DNA of 64,000 nucleotides. It comes from Streptomyces koelreuteriae (GTDB taxonomy: Bacteria; Actinomycetota; Actinomycetes; Streptomycetales; Streptomycetaceae). The first letter of the stretch is position 1; each line of letters begins with the position of its first letter. Below are positions 1 to 8,117 of this stretch, piece by piece. The position numbers and the translations under genes are program-made. The stretch covers positions 7,626,001-7,690,000 of the forward strand of contig NZ_CP075896.1 of NCBI RefSeq assembly GCF_018604545.1. The letters are read 5' to 3'. The notes beneath the pieces were generated by a model. That model had not been told where the DNA came from. It saw only the letters and a list, made by a program, of their open reading frames with translations, and did no database searches.

Positions 1-867
1 CGCGAGGGCGTGCGCCGGGCCAACGCCAACCGGCTCAACGGAGTCGACGCCCAGTGGCTCGAACCGGACGAGGTCGCCAAGGTCTGCCCCATCCTCAACG
101 TCTCGCCCCGCACCCGCTACCCGGTCCTCGGCGCCACCTTCCAGCCCCGGGCCGGCATCGCCAAGCACGACCACGTCGCCTGGGCGCTGGCCCGCCGCGC
201 CGACGAGCTGGGCGTGGACCTGATCCAGGGCTGCGAGGTCACCGGCTTCCTCAAGGACGGCGACCGCGTCGTGGGCGTCGAGACGAACCGGGGCCGCATC
301 CACGCCGGGCGGGTCGGCCTCGCGGCGGCCGGGCACAGCAGCGTGCTGGCCGAACGGGCGGGCGTACGGCTGCCGGTGCAGTCCCATCCGTTGCAGGCGC
401 TGGTCTCCGAGCTGCACGAGCCGGTGCACCCGACGGTGGTGATGTCGAACCACGTGCACGTCTACGTCTCCCAGGCCCACAAGGGCGAGCTGGTGATGGG
501 CGCCGGCGTCGACTCCTACAACGGCTACGGGCAGCGCGGCTCCTTCCACGTCATCGAGCGGCAGATGGCCGCCGCCGTCGAGCTGTTCCCCGTCTTCGCC
601 CGCGCGCACGTCCTGCGCACCTGGGGCGGCATCGTCGACGTCACCCCGGACGCCTCCCCGATCATCGGCCGGACCCCCGTCGAGAACCTCTACGTCAACT
701 GCGGCTGGGGCACCGGCGGTTTCAAGGCCACCCCGGCCGTCGGCTGGACCTTCGCGCACACCCTCGCCACCGGTGAGCCGCATCCGCTGAACGCCCCCTT
801 CGCCCTGGAACGCTTCACCACGGGCGCCCTGATCGACGAACACGGCGCGGCGGCCGTGGCCCACTGA
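1..867 (+). CDS. soxB: Sarcosine oxidase beta subunit, 5' end outside window
   Basis: This is the flavoprotein beta subunit of heterotetrameric sarcosine oxidase, which oxidises sarcosine to glycine and passes the methyl group to tetrahydrofolate. The frame is open from base 1, so the start and the N-terminal FAD-binding Rossmann segment (roughly 120 residues by family length) lie outside; 288 residues are visible. Seen are the DAO-fold substrate-domain features, including the KHDHVAWALARR segment, the histidine-rich stretch SNHVHVYVSQAHKGE, and the C-terminal GWGTGGFKATPAVG flavin-contact loop typical of DAO-family subunits. It is followed 13 bases later by soxD, then soxA and soxG. An internal GTG at 10 is not a plausible start because homology continues upstream of it. 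Confidence 0.93.
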   Translation, partial: REGVRRANANRLNGVDAQWLEPDEVAKVCPILNVSPRTRYPVLGATFQPRAGIAKHDHVAWALARRADELGVDLIQGCEVTGFLKDGDRVVGVETNRGRIHAGRVGLAAAGHSSVLAERAGVRLPVQSHPLQALVSELHEPVHPTVVMSNHVHVYVSQAHKGELVMGAGVDSYNGYGQRGSFHVIERQMAAAVELFPVFARAHVLRTWGGIVDVTPDASPIIGRTPVENLYVNCGWGTGGFKATPAVGWTFAHTLATGEPHPLNAPFALERFTTGALIDEHGAAAVAH

Positions 868-880
868 GGAGGACACCACC

Positions 881-1162
881 GTGCTGCTCATCACCTGCCC
901 CTGGTGCGGTCCGCGCGACGAGACCGAGTACCACTACGGCGGCCAGGCCCACGTCCCCCACCCCGAGAACCCGGGCGAACTCACCGACGAGCAGTGGGCC
1001 GCGTACGTCTTCTACCGGGACAACCCCAAGGGCCCCTTCGCGGAACGGTGGATGCACAGCATCGGCTGCCGCCGCTGGTTCAACGTCCTGCGCGACACCG
1101 CCACCCACGAGGTGCTGACCTCGTACCGCCTCGACGAGCCCCGTCCCGGAGGGAACCGATGA
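881..1162 (+). CDS. soxD: Sarcosine oxidase delta subunit
   Basis: This is the small zinc-binding delta subunit of heterotetrameric sarcosine oxidase, 93 residues, the usual family size. The candidate zinc ligands are all present: Cys6 and Cys9 in TCPWCGPR, then His59 and Cys63 in WMHSIGCRRW, the same spacing as in characterised SoxD proteins. The start is GTG with GAGGA upstream. The stop overlaps the soxA start in an ATGA junction, so translation is probably coupled. Confidence 0.95.
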   Translation: MLLITCPWCGPRDETEYHYGGQAHVPHPENPGELTDEQWAAYVFYRDNPKGPFAERWMHSIGCRRWFNVLRDTATHEVLTSYRLDEPRPGGNR

Positions 1163-3969
1163 CCGACCAGCGCTTCCGGCTCCCCCAGGGCGGCCGTATC
1201 GACCGCGGCGCCGTGCTGCGGTTCACCGTCGACGGCCGGGAACTGACCGGCCACCCCGGCGACACCCTCGCCTCGGCCCTGCTGGCGAACGGCCTCGTCG
1301 AGGTCGCCCCGTCCCTCTACCGGGGCCGCCCGCGCGGCATCGTCGCCGCGGGGCCCGAGGAACCCAACGCCCTGGTGCAGCTCGACGGCCCCTGCTCGGA
1401 AGGCATGCTCCCGGCGACGACGGTGGAGCTGTACGACGGCCTGTCCGCCACCACCCTCTCGGGAATGGGCCGGCTCGACCCGACGCCCGACCCCGCCGTC
1501 TACGACAAGAAGTACGTCCACACCGACGTCCTCGTGGTCGGCGCCGGACCGGCCGGACTCGCGGCGGCCGCCGCTGCCGCGGGCTCCGGCGCCCGGGTGA
1601 TCCTCGTCGACGACCAGCCCGAGCCCGGCGGTTCGCTGTTCTCCGCCACCGAGTGGGTCGCCGATGTCCGGGCGGCCCTCGACGCGGCCCCCGAGGTCGT
1701 CGTGCTGCCCCGCACCACGGCCTTCGGCTCCTACGACGACAACTACGTCCTGGCCCTTCAGCGGCGCACCGACCACCTCGGAACGCCGGAAGGCATCTCC
1801 CGGCAGCGGCTGTGGCACATCCGGGCCCGTCAGGTGGTCCTGGCGACCGGTGCGCACGAGCGTCCGCTGGTCTTCGCCGGCAACGACCGGCCCGGGGTGA
1901 TGCTCGCCGGGGCCGTGCGGACGTACCTCGACCGCTATGCCGTGGCCCCGGGTTCGCGGGCCGTGGTGAGCACGACCAACGACAGTGCCTACGACACGGT
2001 CGCCGCTCTGCACGGGGCGGGCATCCCCGTCGCCGCCGTGGTGGACGCGCGCGCCGAGCTGTCCTCGCGCGCGGCCGAGGCCGCCTCGGCGACCGGGGTG
2101 CGGGTGCTGACGGGCAGCGCGGTGGTCGCGACCGAGGGGGACAGGCGCATCACGGGTGTCACCGTCCGGGCCCTCGACGGGGGTGAACCGGAGTCGTTCG
2201 ACTGCGACCTGCTCGCCGTGTCGGGCGGGTGGAGCCCGGTGGTGCATCTGCACAGCCAGCGGCAGGGGCGGCTGCGCTGGGACGAGGAACTGGTCGCGTT
2301 CGTCCCCGAAGGCGCCGTACGCGGGCAGCAGGTCGTGGGGGCGGCGCGCGGGACGTACGGCCTCGACGGCTGCCTGGCCGAGGGGAGGCGGGCCGGTGCG
2401 ACGGCCGCCACGGAGGCCGGGTTCCCGGTGCCCGTGCCGACGGCGTCGCAGGAGGAGGCCCGTCCTCACATGCGCGCCCTGTGGCTGGTGCCGGGCCTCG
2501 ACGACGGTGGGGACACCCACTTCGTCGACCTGCAACGCGATGTCACCGTCGCCGACGTCCTGCGCTCCACCGGGGCCGGGATGCGGGGCGTCGAGCACGT
2601 CAAGCGCTACACCTCGCTCGGCACGGCGAACGACCAGGGCAAGACCTCCGGTGTCAACGCGATCGGGGTGATCGCCGAGATCCTCGGCGGCTCGCCGGGC
2701 GAGATCGGCACCACGGCCTACCGGGCGCCCTACACACCGATCGCCTTCGCCGCGCTGGCCGGCCGGGACCGCGGTGAGCTGTTCGACCCCGAACGCACCA
2801 CGTCCATCCACGGCTGGCATGTCGCGCACGGCGCGGAGTTCGAGGACGTCGGGCAGTGGAAGCGCCCCCGGTACTACCCGCAGTGCGGTGAGGACATGGA
2901 CACGGCGGTGGCCCGTGAATGCCGCGCCGCCCGCGAGGGAGTGGCGTTCATGGACGCCTCCACCCTCGGCAAGATCGAGATCCGGGGCGCGGACGCGGGC
3001 GAGTTCCTCAACCGCGTCTACACCAACGCCTTCAAGAAGCTGAAGCCCGGCACGGCCCGCTACGGCGTGATGTGCAAGCCCGACGGCATGATCTTCGACG
3101 ACGGTGTGACCCTGCGCCTCGACGACGACCGCTACTTCATGACCACCACGACCGGCGGAGCCGCCGGAGTCCTGGACTGGCTGGAGGAGTGGCTGCAGAC
3201 CGAGTGGCCCGAACTGGACGTGTACTGCACCTCGGTGACCGAGCAGTGGTCGACGATCGCCGTGGTCGGTCCGCGGTCCCGCGAGGTCGTCGCCCATCTC
3301 GCCCCCGACGTCGACCTGTCGAACGAGGCCTTCCCCTTCATGGCCTTCCGCGAGACCACCCTGGCCTCCGGCGTCCCCGCCCGCATCTGCCGGATCTCCT
3401 TCTCCGGCGAACTCGCCTACGAGATCAACGTCTCCGCGTGGTACGGCCTCGCGGTGTGGGAGGAGGTGGACGCGATCGGCCGGCCGTACGGCATCACCCC
3501 CTACGGCACCGAGACCATGCACGTCCTGCGGGCCGAGAAGGGCTACATCATCGTCGGGCAGGACACCGACGGCACGGTCACCCCGCAGGACGCGGGCATG
3601 TCCTGGGTGGTCTCCAAGCAGAAGGACTTCATCGGCAAGCGGTCCTTCGCCCGCGCGGACACCTCCCGCAGCGACCGCAAGCACCTGGTCGGCCTGCTGC
3701 CCAGCGACCGTACGACCCGGCTGCCCGAGGGCACCCAACTCGTCGCGTCGGATGTCTCCTTGGAGACGGTGCCCGTGCCGATGCTCGGCCATGTCACCTC
3801 CAGCTACCACAGCCCGGCCCTCGGCCGCCCCTTCGCCCTGGCCCTCGTCGCCGACGGACGAGCCAGGATCGGCCAGACCCTGCTCGCTCCGGTGGGCGAG
3901 GACCTGGTGCCCGTCGAGGTGGCCGAATGCGTCCTCTACGACCCCGAAGGGACCAAACGAGATGGCTGA
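1159..3969 (+). CDS. soxA: Sarcosine oxidase alpha subunit
   Basis: This is the large alpha subunit (936 residues), which carries the NAD+ site and the folate-linked domain of sarcosine oxidase. The order is an N-terminal ferredoxin-like domain (about 10-100), a Rossmann segment near residue 121 (VLVVGAGPAGLAAAAA) with a second nucleotide-binding half, and a C-terminal aminomethyltransferase (GCV_T) domain from about 570 to the end, including the motif QDTDGTVTPQDAGM. I chose the ATG at 1159 because it overlaps the soxD stop and gives the normal N terminus; an open frame further upstream is antisense-like and unrelated. The 3' end overlaps soxG by 8 bases. Confidence 0.95.
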   Translation: MTDQRFRLPQGGRIDRGAVLRFTVDGRELTGHPGDTLASALLANGLVEVAPSLYRGRPRGIVAAGPEEPNALVQLDGPCSEGMLPATTVELYDGLSATTLSGMGRLDPTPDPAVYDKKYVHTDVLVVGAGPAGLAAAAAAAGSGARVILVDDQPEPGGSLFSATEWVADVRAALDAAPEVVVLPRTTAFGSYDDNYVLALQRRTDHLGTPEGISRQRLWHIRARQVVLATGAHERPLVFAGNDRPGVMLAGAVRTYLDRYAVAPGSRAVVSTTNDSAYDTVAALHGAGIPVAAVVDARAELSSRAAEAASATGVRVLTGSAVVATEGDRRITGVTVRALDGGEPESFDCDLLAVSGGWSPVVHLHSQRQGRLRWDEELVAFVPEGAVRGQQVVGAARGTYGLDGCLAEGRRAGATAATEAGFPVPVPTASQEEARPHMRALWLVPGLDDGGDTHFVDLQRDVTVADVLRSTGAGMRGVEHVKRYTSLGTANDQGKTSGVNAIGVIAEILGGSPGEIGTTAYRAPYTPIAFAALAGRDRGELFDPERTTSIHGWHVAHGAEFEDVGQWKRPRYYPQCGEDMDTAVARECRAAREGVAFMDASTLGKIEIRGADAGEFLNRVYTNAFKKLKPGTARYGVMCKPDGMIFDDGVTLRLDDDRYFMTTTTGGAAGVLDWLEEWLQTEWPELDVYCTSVTEQWSTIAVVGPRSREVVAHLAPDVDLSNEAFPFMAFRETTLASGVPARICRISFSGELAYEINVSAWYGLAVWEEVDAIGRPYGITPYGTETMHVLRAEKGYIIVGQDTDGTVTPQDAGMSWVVSKQKDFIGKRSFARADTSRSDRKHLVGLLPSDRTTRLPEGTQLVASDVSLETVPVPMLGHVTSSYHSPALGRPFALALVADGRARIGQTLLAPVGEDLVPVEVAECVLYDPEGTKRDG

Positions 3970-4585
3970 GCAGACGATCGACGCGGGCCCGGTGGCCCTG
4001 CGCAGTAGTCCCCTGGCGCACCTGGAGGACCGGATGCGCGCCGCCGCCGTCACCGGAGCCCGGGGCGTCACCCTCATGGAGCGGCCGTTCCTCACCATGG
4101 TGAACGTGCGCGTCGACCCCGGTTCCGAGACGGCCGTACGTATCGAGAAGACCCTGGGGACACGGCTCCCGGGCGAGTGTGGGCACACCACCGCGTCCGG
4201 CCCGCACACGGCCGTATGGCTCGGGCCCGACGAGTGGCTCGTGATCTCCCGGATCGACGGAGCCGCCCTGACCGCCGAGTTGCGCGAGGCGCTCGGGGCG
4301 GACCCGGGCTCGATCGTGGACGTCTCCGCCAACCGCACCACCCTGGAGCTGCGCGGCCCGTCCGCCCGGCAGGTGCTGGAGAAGGGCTGTCCCCTGGACC
4401 TGCATCCCCGCGCCTTCGGACCGGGCCGGGCGGTGTCGACCACGGTGGGCCCGGTCGCGGTACTGCTCCGGCAGCTCGACGACGCGCCGGCCTACCAGCT
4501 GCTCCCGCGCTCCTCGTTCGCCGACCATCTGGCGCGCTGGCTCATCGACGCCATGAGCGAGTTCCGTGGCCCGGAGGTGCCCTGA
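3962..4585 (+). CDS. soxG: Sarcosine oxidase gamma subunit
   Basis: This is the gamma subunit (207 residues), a GcvT-related structural subunit that completes the SoxBDAG complex. The sequence shows the family's folate-fold landmarks TAVWLGPDEWLVIS, the SIVDVSANRTTLELRG strand and the VLEKGCPLDLHP helix. The ATG lies inside the end of soxA and the stop shares one base with the purU start, so the last four genes form one translationally coupled chain. Confidence 0.94.
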   Translation: MAEQTIDAGPVALRSSPLAHLEDRMRAAAVTGARGVTLMERPFLTMVNVRVDPGSETAVRIEKTLGTRLPGECGHTTASGPHTAVWLGPDEWLVISRIDGAALTAELREALGADPGSIVDVSANRTTLELRGPSARQVLEKGCPLDLHPRAFGPGRAVSTTVGPVAVLLRQLDDAPAYQLLPRSSFADHLARWLIDAMSEFRGPEVP

Positions 4586-5466
4586 TGAGCACCTCGCCCC
4601 AGACGGCGTCACCCCAGACAGAGCATGTGCTGACCCTCGACTGCCCCGAGGCTCCCGGCATCGTCCACGCCGTCTCGCGGTTCCTGCTGGAACACGGCAG
4701 CGACATCATCGACAACCAGCAGTTCGGCGACCGCCGCGACGGCCACTTCTTCATGCGGGTGCGCTTCGCCACCGCCGACGGCGAGACCGGGACGGAGACC
4801 CTGCGCCGCGACTTCGCCGCCGTGGCCGCCCCCTTCGCCATGCGGTGGCTCCTCGAACCCGTCAGCACACGGCGCCGCGTACTGGTCATGGTGTCCCGCT
4901 ACGGCCACTGCCTCAACGACCTGCTCTTCCGCGCCCGCAGCGGTGACCTGCCCGTCGATGTCGTCGCCGTGGTCTCCAACCACCGCGACCACGAGGCCCT
5001 CGTCACCTGGCACGGCATCCCGTTCTTCCACGTCCCGGTCACCGCCGCGACCAAACCCGAGGCCGAGGCCCGGCTCCTCGAACTCGTCGACTCCTTCGAC
5101 GTCGACCTGGTCGTGCTGGCGCGCTATATGCAGGTCCTCTCGGACGGGCTGTGCTCCCGGCTGGCCGGCCGGGCGATCAACATCCACCACTCGTTCCTGC
5201 CGAGCTTCAAGGGCGCCAAGCCCTACCACCAGGCCCACGAACGCGGCGTCAAACTCGTCGGAGCGACCGCCCACTACGTCACCGCCGACCTCGACGAGGG
5301 CCCGATCATCGCCCAGGAGGTCAGGGACGTCGACCACAGCCACACCCCCGAGGACCTCGTCGCCATCGGCCGGGACGCGGAGTCGGCGGCCCTGGCCCGG
5401 GCGGTCCGCTGGCACTGCGAGGGCCGGGTCTTCGTCCAGGGCAGACGCACGGTGATCCTCCGCTGA
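4585..5466 (+). CDS. purU: Formyltetrahydrofolate deformylase
   Basis: PurU hydrolyses 10-formyl-THF to formate and THF. The protein (293 residues) has an N-terminal ACT domain (about 14-95, beginning VLTLDCPEAPGIVHAVSR) and a formyltransferase-fold catalytic domain with the Asn-His-Asp set visible in INIHHSFLPSFKGAKPYHQA and the DLDEGPII loop. The C terminus (GRRTVILR) looks complete. Its place at the end of the sox operon fits established C1 logic: sarcosine demethylation loads THF with methylene groups, and PurU recycles THF once these are oxidised to the formyl level. It meets the thioesterase remnant tail to tail. Confidence 0.95.
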   Translation: MSTSPQTASPQTEHVLTLDCPEAPGIVHAVSRFLLEHGSDIIDNQQFGDRRDGHFFMRVRFATADGETGTETLRRDFAAVAAPFAMRWLLEPVSTRRRVLVMVSRYGHCLNDLLFRARSGDLPVDVVAVVSNHRDHEALVTWHGIPFFHVPVTAATKPEAEARLLELVDSFDVDLVVLARYMQVLSDGLCSRLAGRAINIHHSFLPSFKGAKPYHQAHERGVKLVGATAHYVTADLDEGPIIAQEVRDVDHSHTPEDLVAIGRDAESAALARAVRWHCEGRVFVQGRRTVILR

Positions 5467-5869
5467 CGCCCGCGGACCGACCCAGAACCGTGCCGACCGC
5501 TTCGAGGCGGTCGCCGGCGGCCGGGGCGAGGAGGTTGATCTTGTACTCGACGGTGAGCACGTCCGTGCCCTCGGGGAAGAGGGTGAGCGCCGCGTAGCCG
5601 CCCGCGCTGTCCGCGATCGCGCTGGTGGCGCCCGCGTGGAAGTAGCCGTGCTGCTGCGTGACTTCCGGACGCCCCGGAAGCTCGATGTCGACACGGCCGG
5701 GCGCGACCCGGGTGATCCGGGCGCCCAGGTGTGCCATCAGCCCCTGCCGTCCGAAGCTCTCCCGGACCCGGGCCTCCGTCTCGGGGCTCGCCTGCTCCTG
5801 CTGTGCCTGTTCCTCTTGTGCCTGTTCCTGCTGTGCCGGCTTTTCCACGTGCTCTCCTTCGACGGACAT
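5321..5869 (-). pseudogene. PaaI-type hotdog thioesterase, 3' end lost
   Basis: The first 129 residues are a clear PaaI/YdiI-like hotdog-fold acyl-CoA thioesterase: VTQQHGYFHAGATSAIADSAGG contributes the helix carrying the catalytic region, followed by LTVEYKINLLAPAAGDRLEA. After residue about 129 (near base 5483) homology stops abruptly; the frame stays open by chance and reads the complement of the purU 3' end as Pro/Gly/Arg-rich sequence. The last hotdog strands, usually about 40 residues (SGRTLTVC-type), are absent in all frames. I read this as a 3' deletion that fused it tail to tail with purU. The N terminus has an unusual Gln/Glu-rich leader encoded by a 15-base repeat. Confidence 0.6.
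5798..5837. repeat. 15-base tandem repeat coding a Gln/Glu-rich leader
   Basis: About 2.7 copies of a 15-base unit (CTGCTGTGCCTGTTC and a variant) lie near the 5' end of the thioesterase remnant and encode EQAQQ/EQAQE-type repeats on the minus strand. The period is a multiple of three, so copy-number change keeps the frame. Confidence 0.8.
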
Positions 5870-5903
5870 CGCGGGGGTACGTACCAGGGGGGCGACGGGT
5901 GTG

Positions 5904-6539
5904 TCAGCCGGCGAGCTGTTCCAGCAGCAGGAACCCGCCGATGGCGATCATCAGCGCACCGGACGTGCGGGTGACCGCCCGGGCCGCGGACGGCCTGGTG
6001 CTCAGGACCGTACGGGCCAGGACGCCCACCGCGAGGTAGACGACGGCGCAGACGGTCATGTGCAGCGTGCCGAACAGGCCGGTCTGCGTGGCGACCGGCC
6101 AGCCGCCCGTGGGGTCGATGAACTGCGGGAAGAGCGAGAAGTAGAGCAGCAGCGCCTTCGGGTTGAGGCCGCTGATCCCGGCTCCCTTGAGCATGACCCG
6201 CACCCGGGAGGCGCCCGCCCCCGGGCCGGAACCCGCCACTGCCTCGGTCGCCGTCAGCGTGGCCGGCTGCCGCAGCACACCCCAGCCGAGCCACACCAGA
6301 TAGCCGGCCCCGGCCACGGTCAGCGCGGTGAGCAGGGTCGTCGAACTCGCCACGATCACCACCAGACCCGCGACCGCGAGCAGCGTGTATCCCGCGTACC
6401 CGGCTATCAGCCCGGCGACGGCCGGCACGACCGACCGGTCCCTGAGTCCCGCGGCGATCGCATAGGCCCAGTCGGCGCCGGGTGTGAACACCAGCAGCAG
6501 ATCCACTGCCAGGAAAGCCGCCAGCGTCGTCGTGTCCAT
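5904..6539 (-). CDS. LysE/RhtB-family amino acid exporter
   Basis: This is an integral membrane exporter of 211 residues, the family length, with about six hydrophobic segments. LysE/RhtB landmarks are present: the N-terminal FTPGADWAYAIAAGLRDR (the P-G-P-type substrate motif appears as TPGAD) and the mid-protein GLNPKALLLYFSLFPQF. It is transcribed divergently from an Lrp/AsnC gene, the classical arrangement for LysE-type exporters controlled by an amino-acid-sensing Lrp protein. The substrate cannot be read from sequence. Confidence 0.9.
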   Translation of the reverse strand: MDTTTLAAFLAVDLLLVFTPGADWAYAIAAGLRDRSVVPAVAGLIAGYAGYTLLAVAGLVVIVASSTTLLTALTVAGAGYLVWLGWGVLRQPATLTATEAVAGSGPGAGASRVRVMLKGAGISGLNPKALLLYFSLFPQFIDPTGGWPVATQTGLFGTLHMTVCAVVYLAVGVLARTVLSTRPSAARAVTRTSGALMIAIGGFLLLEQLAG

Positions 6540-6595
6540 CGGTCTGCCTTTCTCACATGCTGTCTTGCGTGAGGAAGGCTAGGCCGGATTTGCCC

Positions 6596-6610
6596 GAAGG
6601 TGTTCCCTTC
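6596..6610. promoter_or_regulatory. Possible Lrp-type operator
   Basis: A short dyad GAAGG-tgttc-CCTTC sits in the 111-base gap between the divergent exporter and Lrp genes, about 41 bases before the lrp-like ATG. Position fits an Lrp site; the arms are only 5 bp. Confidence 0.3.
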
Positions 6611-6650
6611 TTTACTCCTTGATCGCGGGATCTGGGGCAGAATCTTCTTC

Positions 6651-7103
6651 ATGGATGCCCTGGACCGGAAAATTCTTACCGAGCTGCAGTTGGACGGCCG
6701 TCTCACGGTCACCGAGCTCGCCGCGCGCGTGAAGCTGAGCGTCTCCCCCTGCCACCGCCGCCTGCGCGATCTCGAACGCGAGGGCGCGATCCGCGGGTAC
6801 CGCGCGGTCGTCGACCCGGTCGCCGTGGGCCTCAATTTCGAGGCCCTCGTCTTCGTCACCCTGCGCTGGGAGGACGCCGACACCGTCACGGCCTTCGAGG
6901 AGGGGGTGGCCGCCGTCCCCCATGTGCTCCAGGCCCAGCGCCTGTTCGGCGACCCCGACTACCTCCTGCGTGTCGCCACCACCGACCTCGCCGCCTTCCA
7001 GCAGCTCTACGATCAGCAGCTCGCCCGCCTCCCCGGCATCCAGCGGCTGACGTCCACCCTCGTCATGAAGCACGTGGTGGACGACCGGCCGTTGCCGGAG
7101 TGA
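6651..7103 (+). CDS. Lrp/AsnC-family transcriptional regulator
   Basis: The protein is 150 residues, a normal Lrp size. The N-terminal winged HTH (about 4-55) includes LDRKILTELQLDGRLTVTEL and VSPCHRRLRDLEREG; a C-terminal RAM domain (about 68-145) follows, with LFGDPDYLLRVATTDLAAF, the effector/oligomer segment. I chose the ATG at 6651 because the HTH begins right there; 17 extra residues upstream would not match the family. Inferred role: amino-acid-responsive control of the divergent LysE exporter. Confidence 0.92.
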   Translation: MDALDRKILTELQLDGRLTVTELAARVKLSVSPCHRRLRDLEREGAIRGYRAVVDPVAVGLNFEALVFVTLRWEDADTVTAFEEGVAAVPHVLQAQRLFGDPDYLLRVATTDLAAFQQLYDQQLARLPGIQRLTSTLVMKHVVDDRPLPE

Positions 7104-7115
7104 GCGGAGGCCGGG

Positions 7116-8069
7116 TCACTCAGCGCCCATACCACCCGCGAACGGCATCGCCCGCCACTGCTCCACCGCCGGCTTCAGCGCCTCCACGAGCAGGGGCAGT
7201 CGCGGGGAGAGCGCCAGACAGGCCACCGCGCGGGACATGCCCACGGCGTTGACGAAGCGCAGCACGCCCTCGTCGAGTTGCCGCAGGCCCCGGCGTTCGG
7301 CGGCCGTGTTGTACGCGGCCTCGCACTCGGGGCCGAGGGCCGCCAGGTCCCATTCGACCGGGCCGAGGGTGGTCAGCTCGAAGTCGGAGTACAGCTCGCC
7401 GTCCGTGGCGGAGACGATGTTGGCGGCGGGGGAGTCCCCGTGGATCGGCTGGAAGTCGATGCCGGGGAACGCCGCCTCGAATGCCGCGCGTGAGCTGACG
7501 ACGGGCTCCAGGATCTCCCACTCGCGCCGGGCGCGGTCGAGGTCGGCCGGCTCCAGCAGGTCGGGCCGTCCTTCGAGCAGGGCGAGCCCCTCGGAGACGA
7601 AACGCGGTTCGGCCGAGGACAGGAACGGCAGCTCACCGGGGTACGCGCGCAGCGCGGCGTGCAGGTCGGCGACCAGTGCGGAGTGGTGTGCGTAGTCCGG
7701 CTCGGCGCTCTGGTCCAGCTCGACGAACTGCCAGAAGGTCATGGAGAAGCCGTCGCGCGGCACCGGCTCGCGCGGCACGAGCGGGCTCGGCGGAATCACC
7801 GGGTGGCCCTGCTCCGCGAGCCACGCCACGACATCGAGCTCCTGCCGCTGCCGAGCCGCCTGGAACGCGGGATCGGCGTACGACGGCAGGACGGTCGGCA
7901 CCCGCACCACCACCGGCGACGGAGCGAGGTGCACCACGACGGAGAACACGTCGTAGATCACCCTCGCGTCGGACACCGTGAGCCCCAGGTCACGCCCCGC
8001 GGCGACGGCGGCGGCGAAGGCCCGGGACTTACGGGCGTCGATCTGATCGGGTGTCACAAATCCTTCCAT
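7116..8069 (-). CDS. APH-fold phosphotransferase family protein
   Basis: This 317-residue protein belongs to the aminoglycoside phosphotransferase/choline kinase fold. The catalytic loop appears as PIHGDSPAANIV (His-Gly-Asp with the downstream Asn) and the metal-binding aspartate as YSDFELTTLGPVEWDL. The substrate is unknown; most such actinobacterial proteins are not resistance enzymes. It ends 12 bases from the convergent Lrp gene and starts 48 bases downstream of the Gfo/Idh gene, so it could be read from the sugar operon, although there is no overlap to prove it. Confidence 0.85.
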   Translation of the reverse strand: MEGFVTPDQIDARKSRAFAAAVAAGRDLGLTVSDARVIYDVFSVVVHLAPSPVVVRVPTVLPSYADPAFQAARQRQELDVVAWLAEQGHPVIPPSPLVPREPVPRDGFSMTFWQFVELDQSAEPDYAHHSALVADLHAALRAYPGELPFLSSAEPRFVSEGLALLEGRPDLLEPADLDRARREWEILEPVVSSRAAFEAAFPGIDFQPIHGDSPAANIVSATDGELYSDFELTTLGPVEWDLAALGPECEAAYNTAAERRGLRQLDEGVLRFVNAVGMSRAVACLALSPRLPLLVEALKPAVEQWRAMPFAGGMGAE

Positions 8070-8117
8070 GCCGCCGATGGTGCCACGCCGGGGACGTGTG
8101 GTGCGACGCCTTCACGA

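Noticed and set aside
1012..4443. Very long open frame antisense to soxA and soxG
   Set aside because: It mirrors sox codons, has no recognisable domain, and comes from the high third-position G+C of the real genes.
7116..8069. Aminoglycoside resistance gene
   Set aside because: Only the general APH fold is visible; the sequence is not close to any known resistance enzyme that I recognise.
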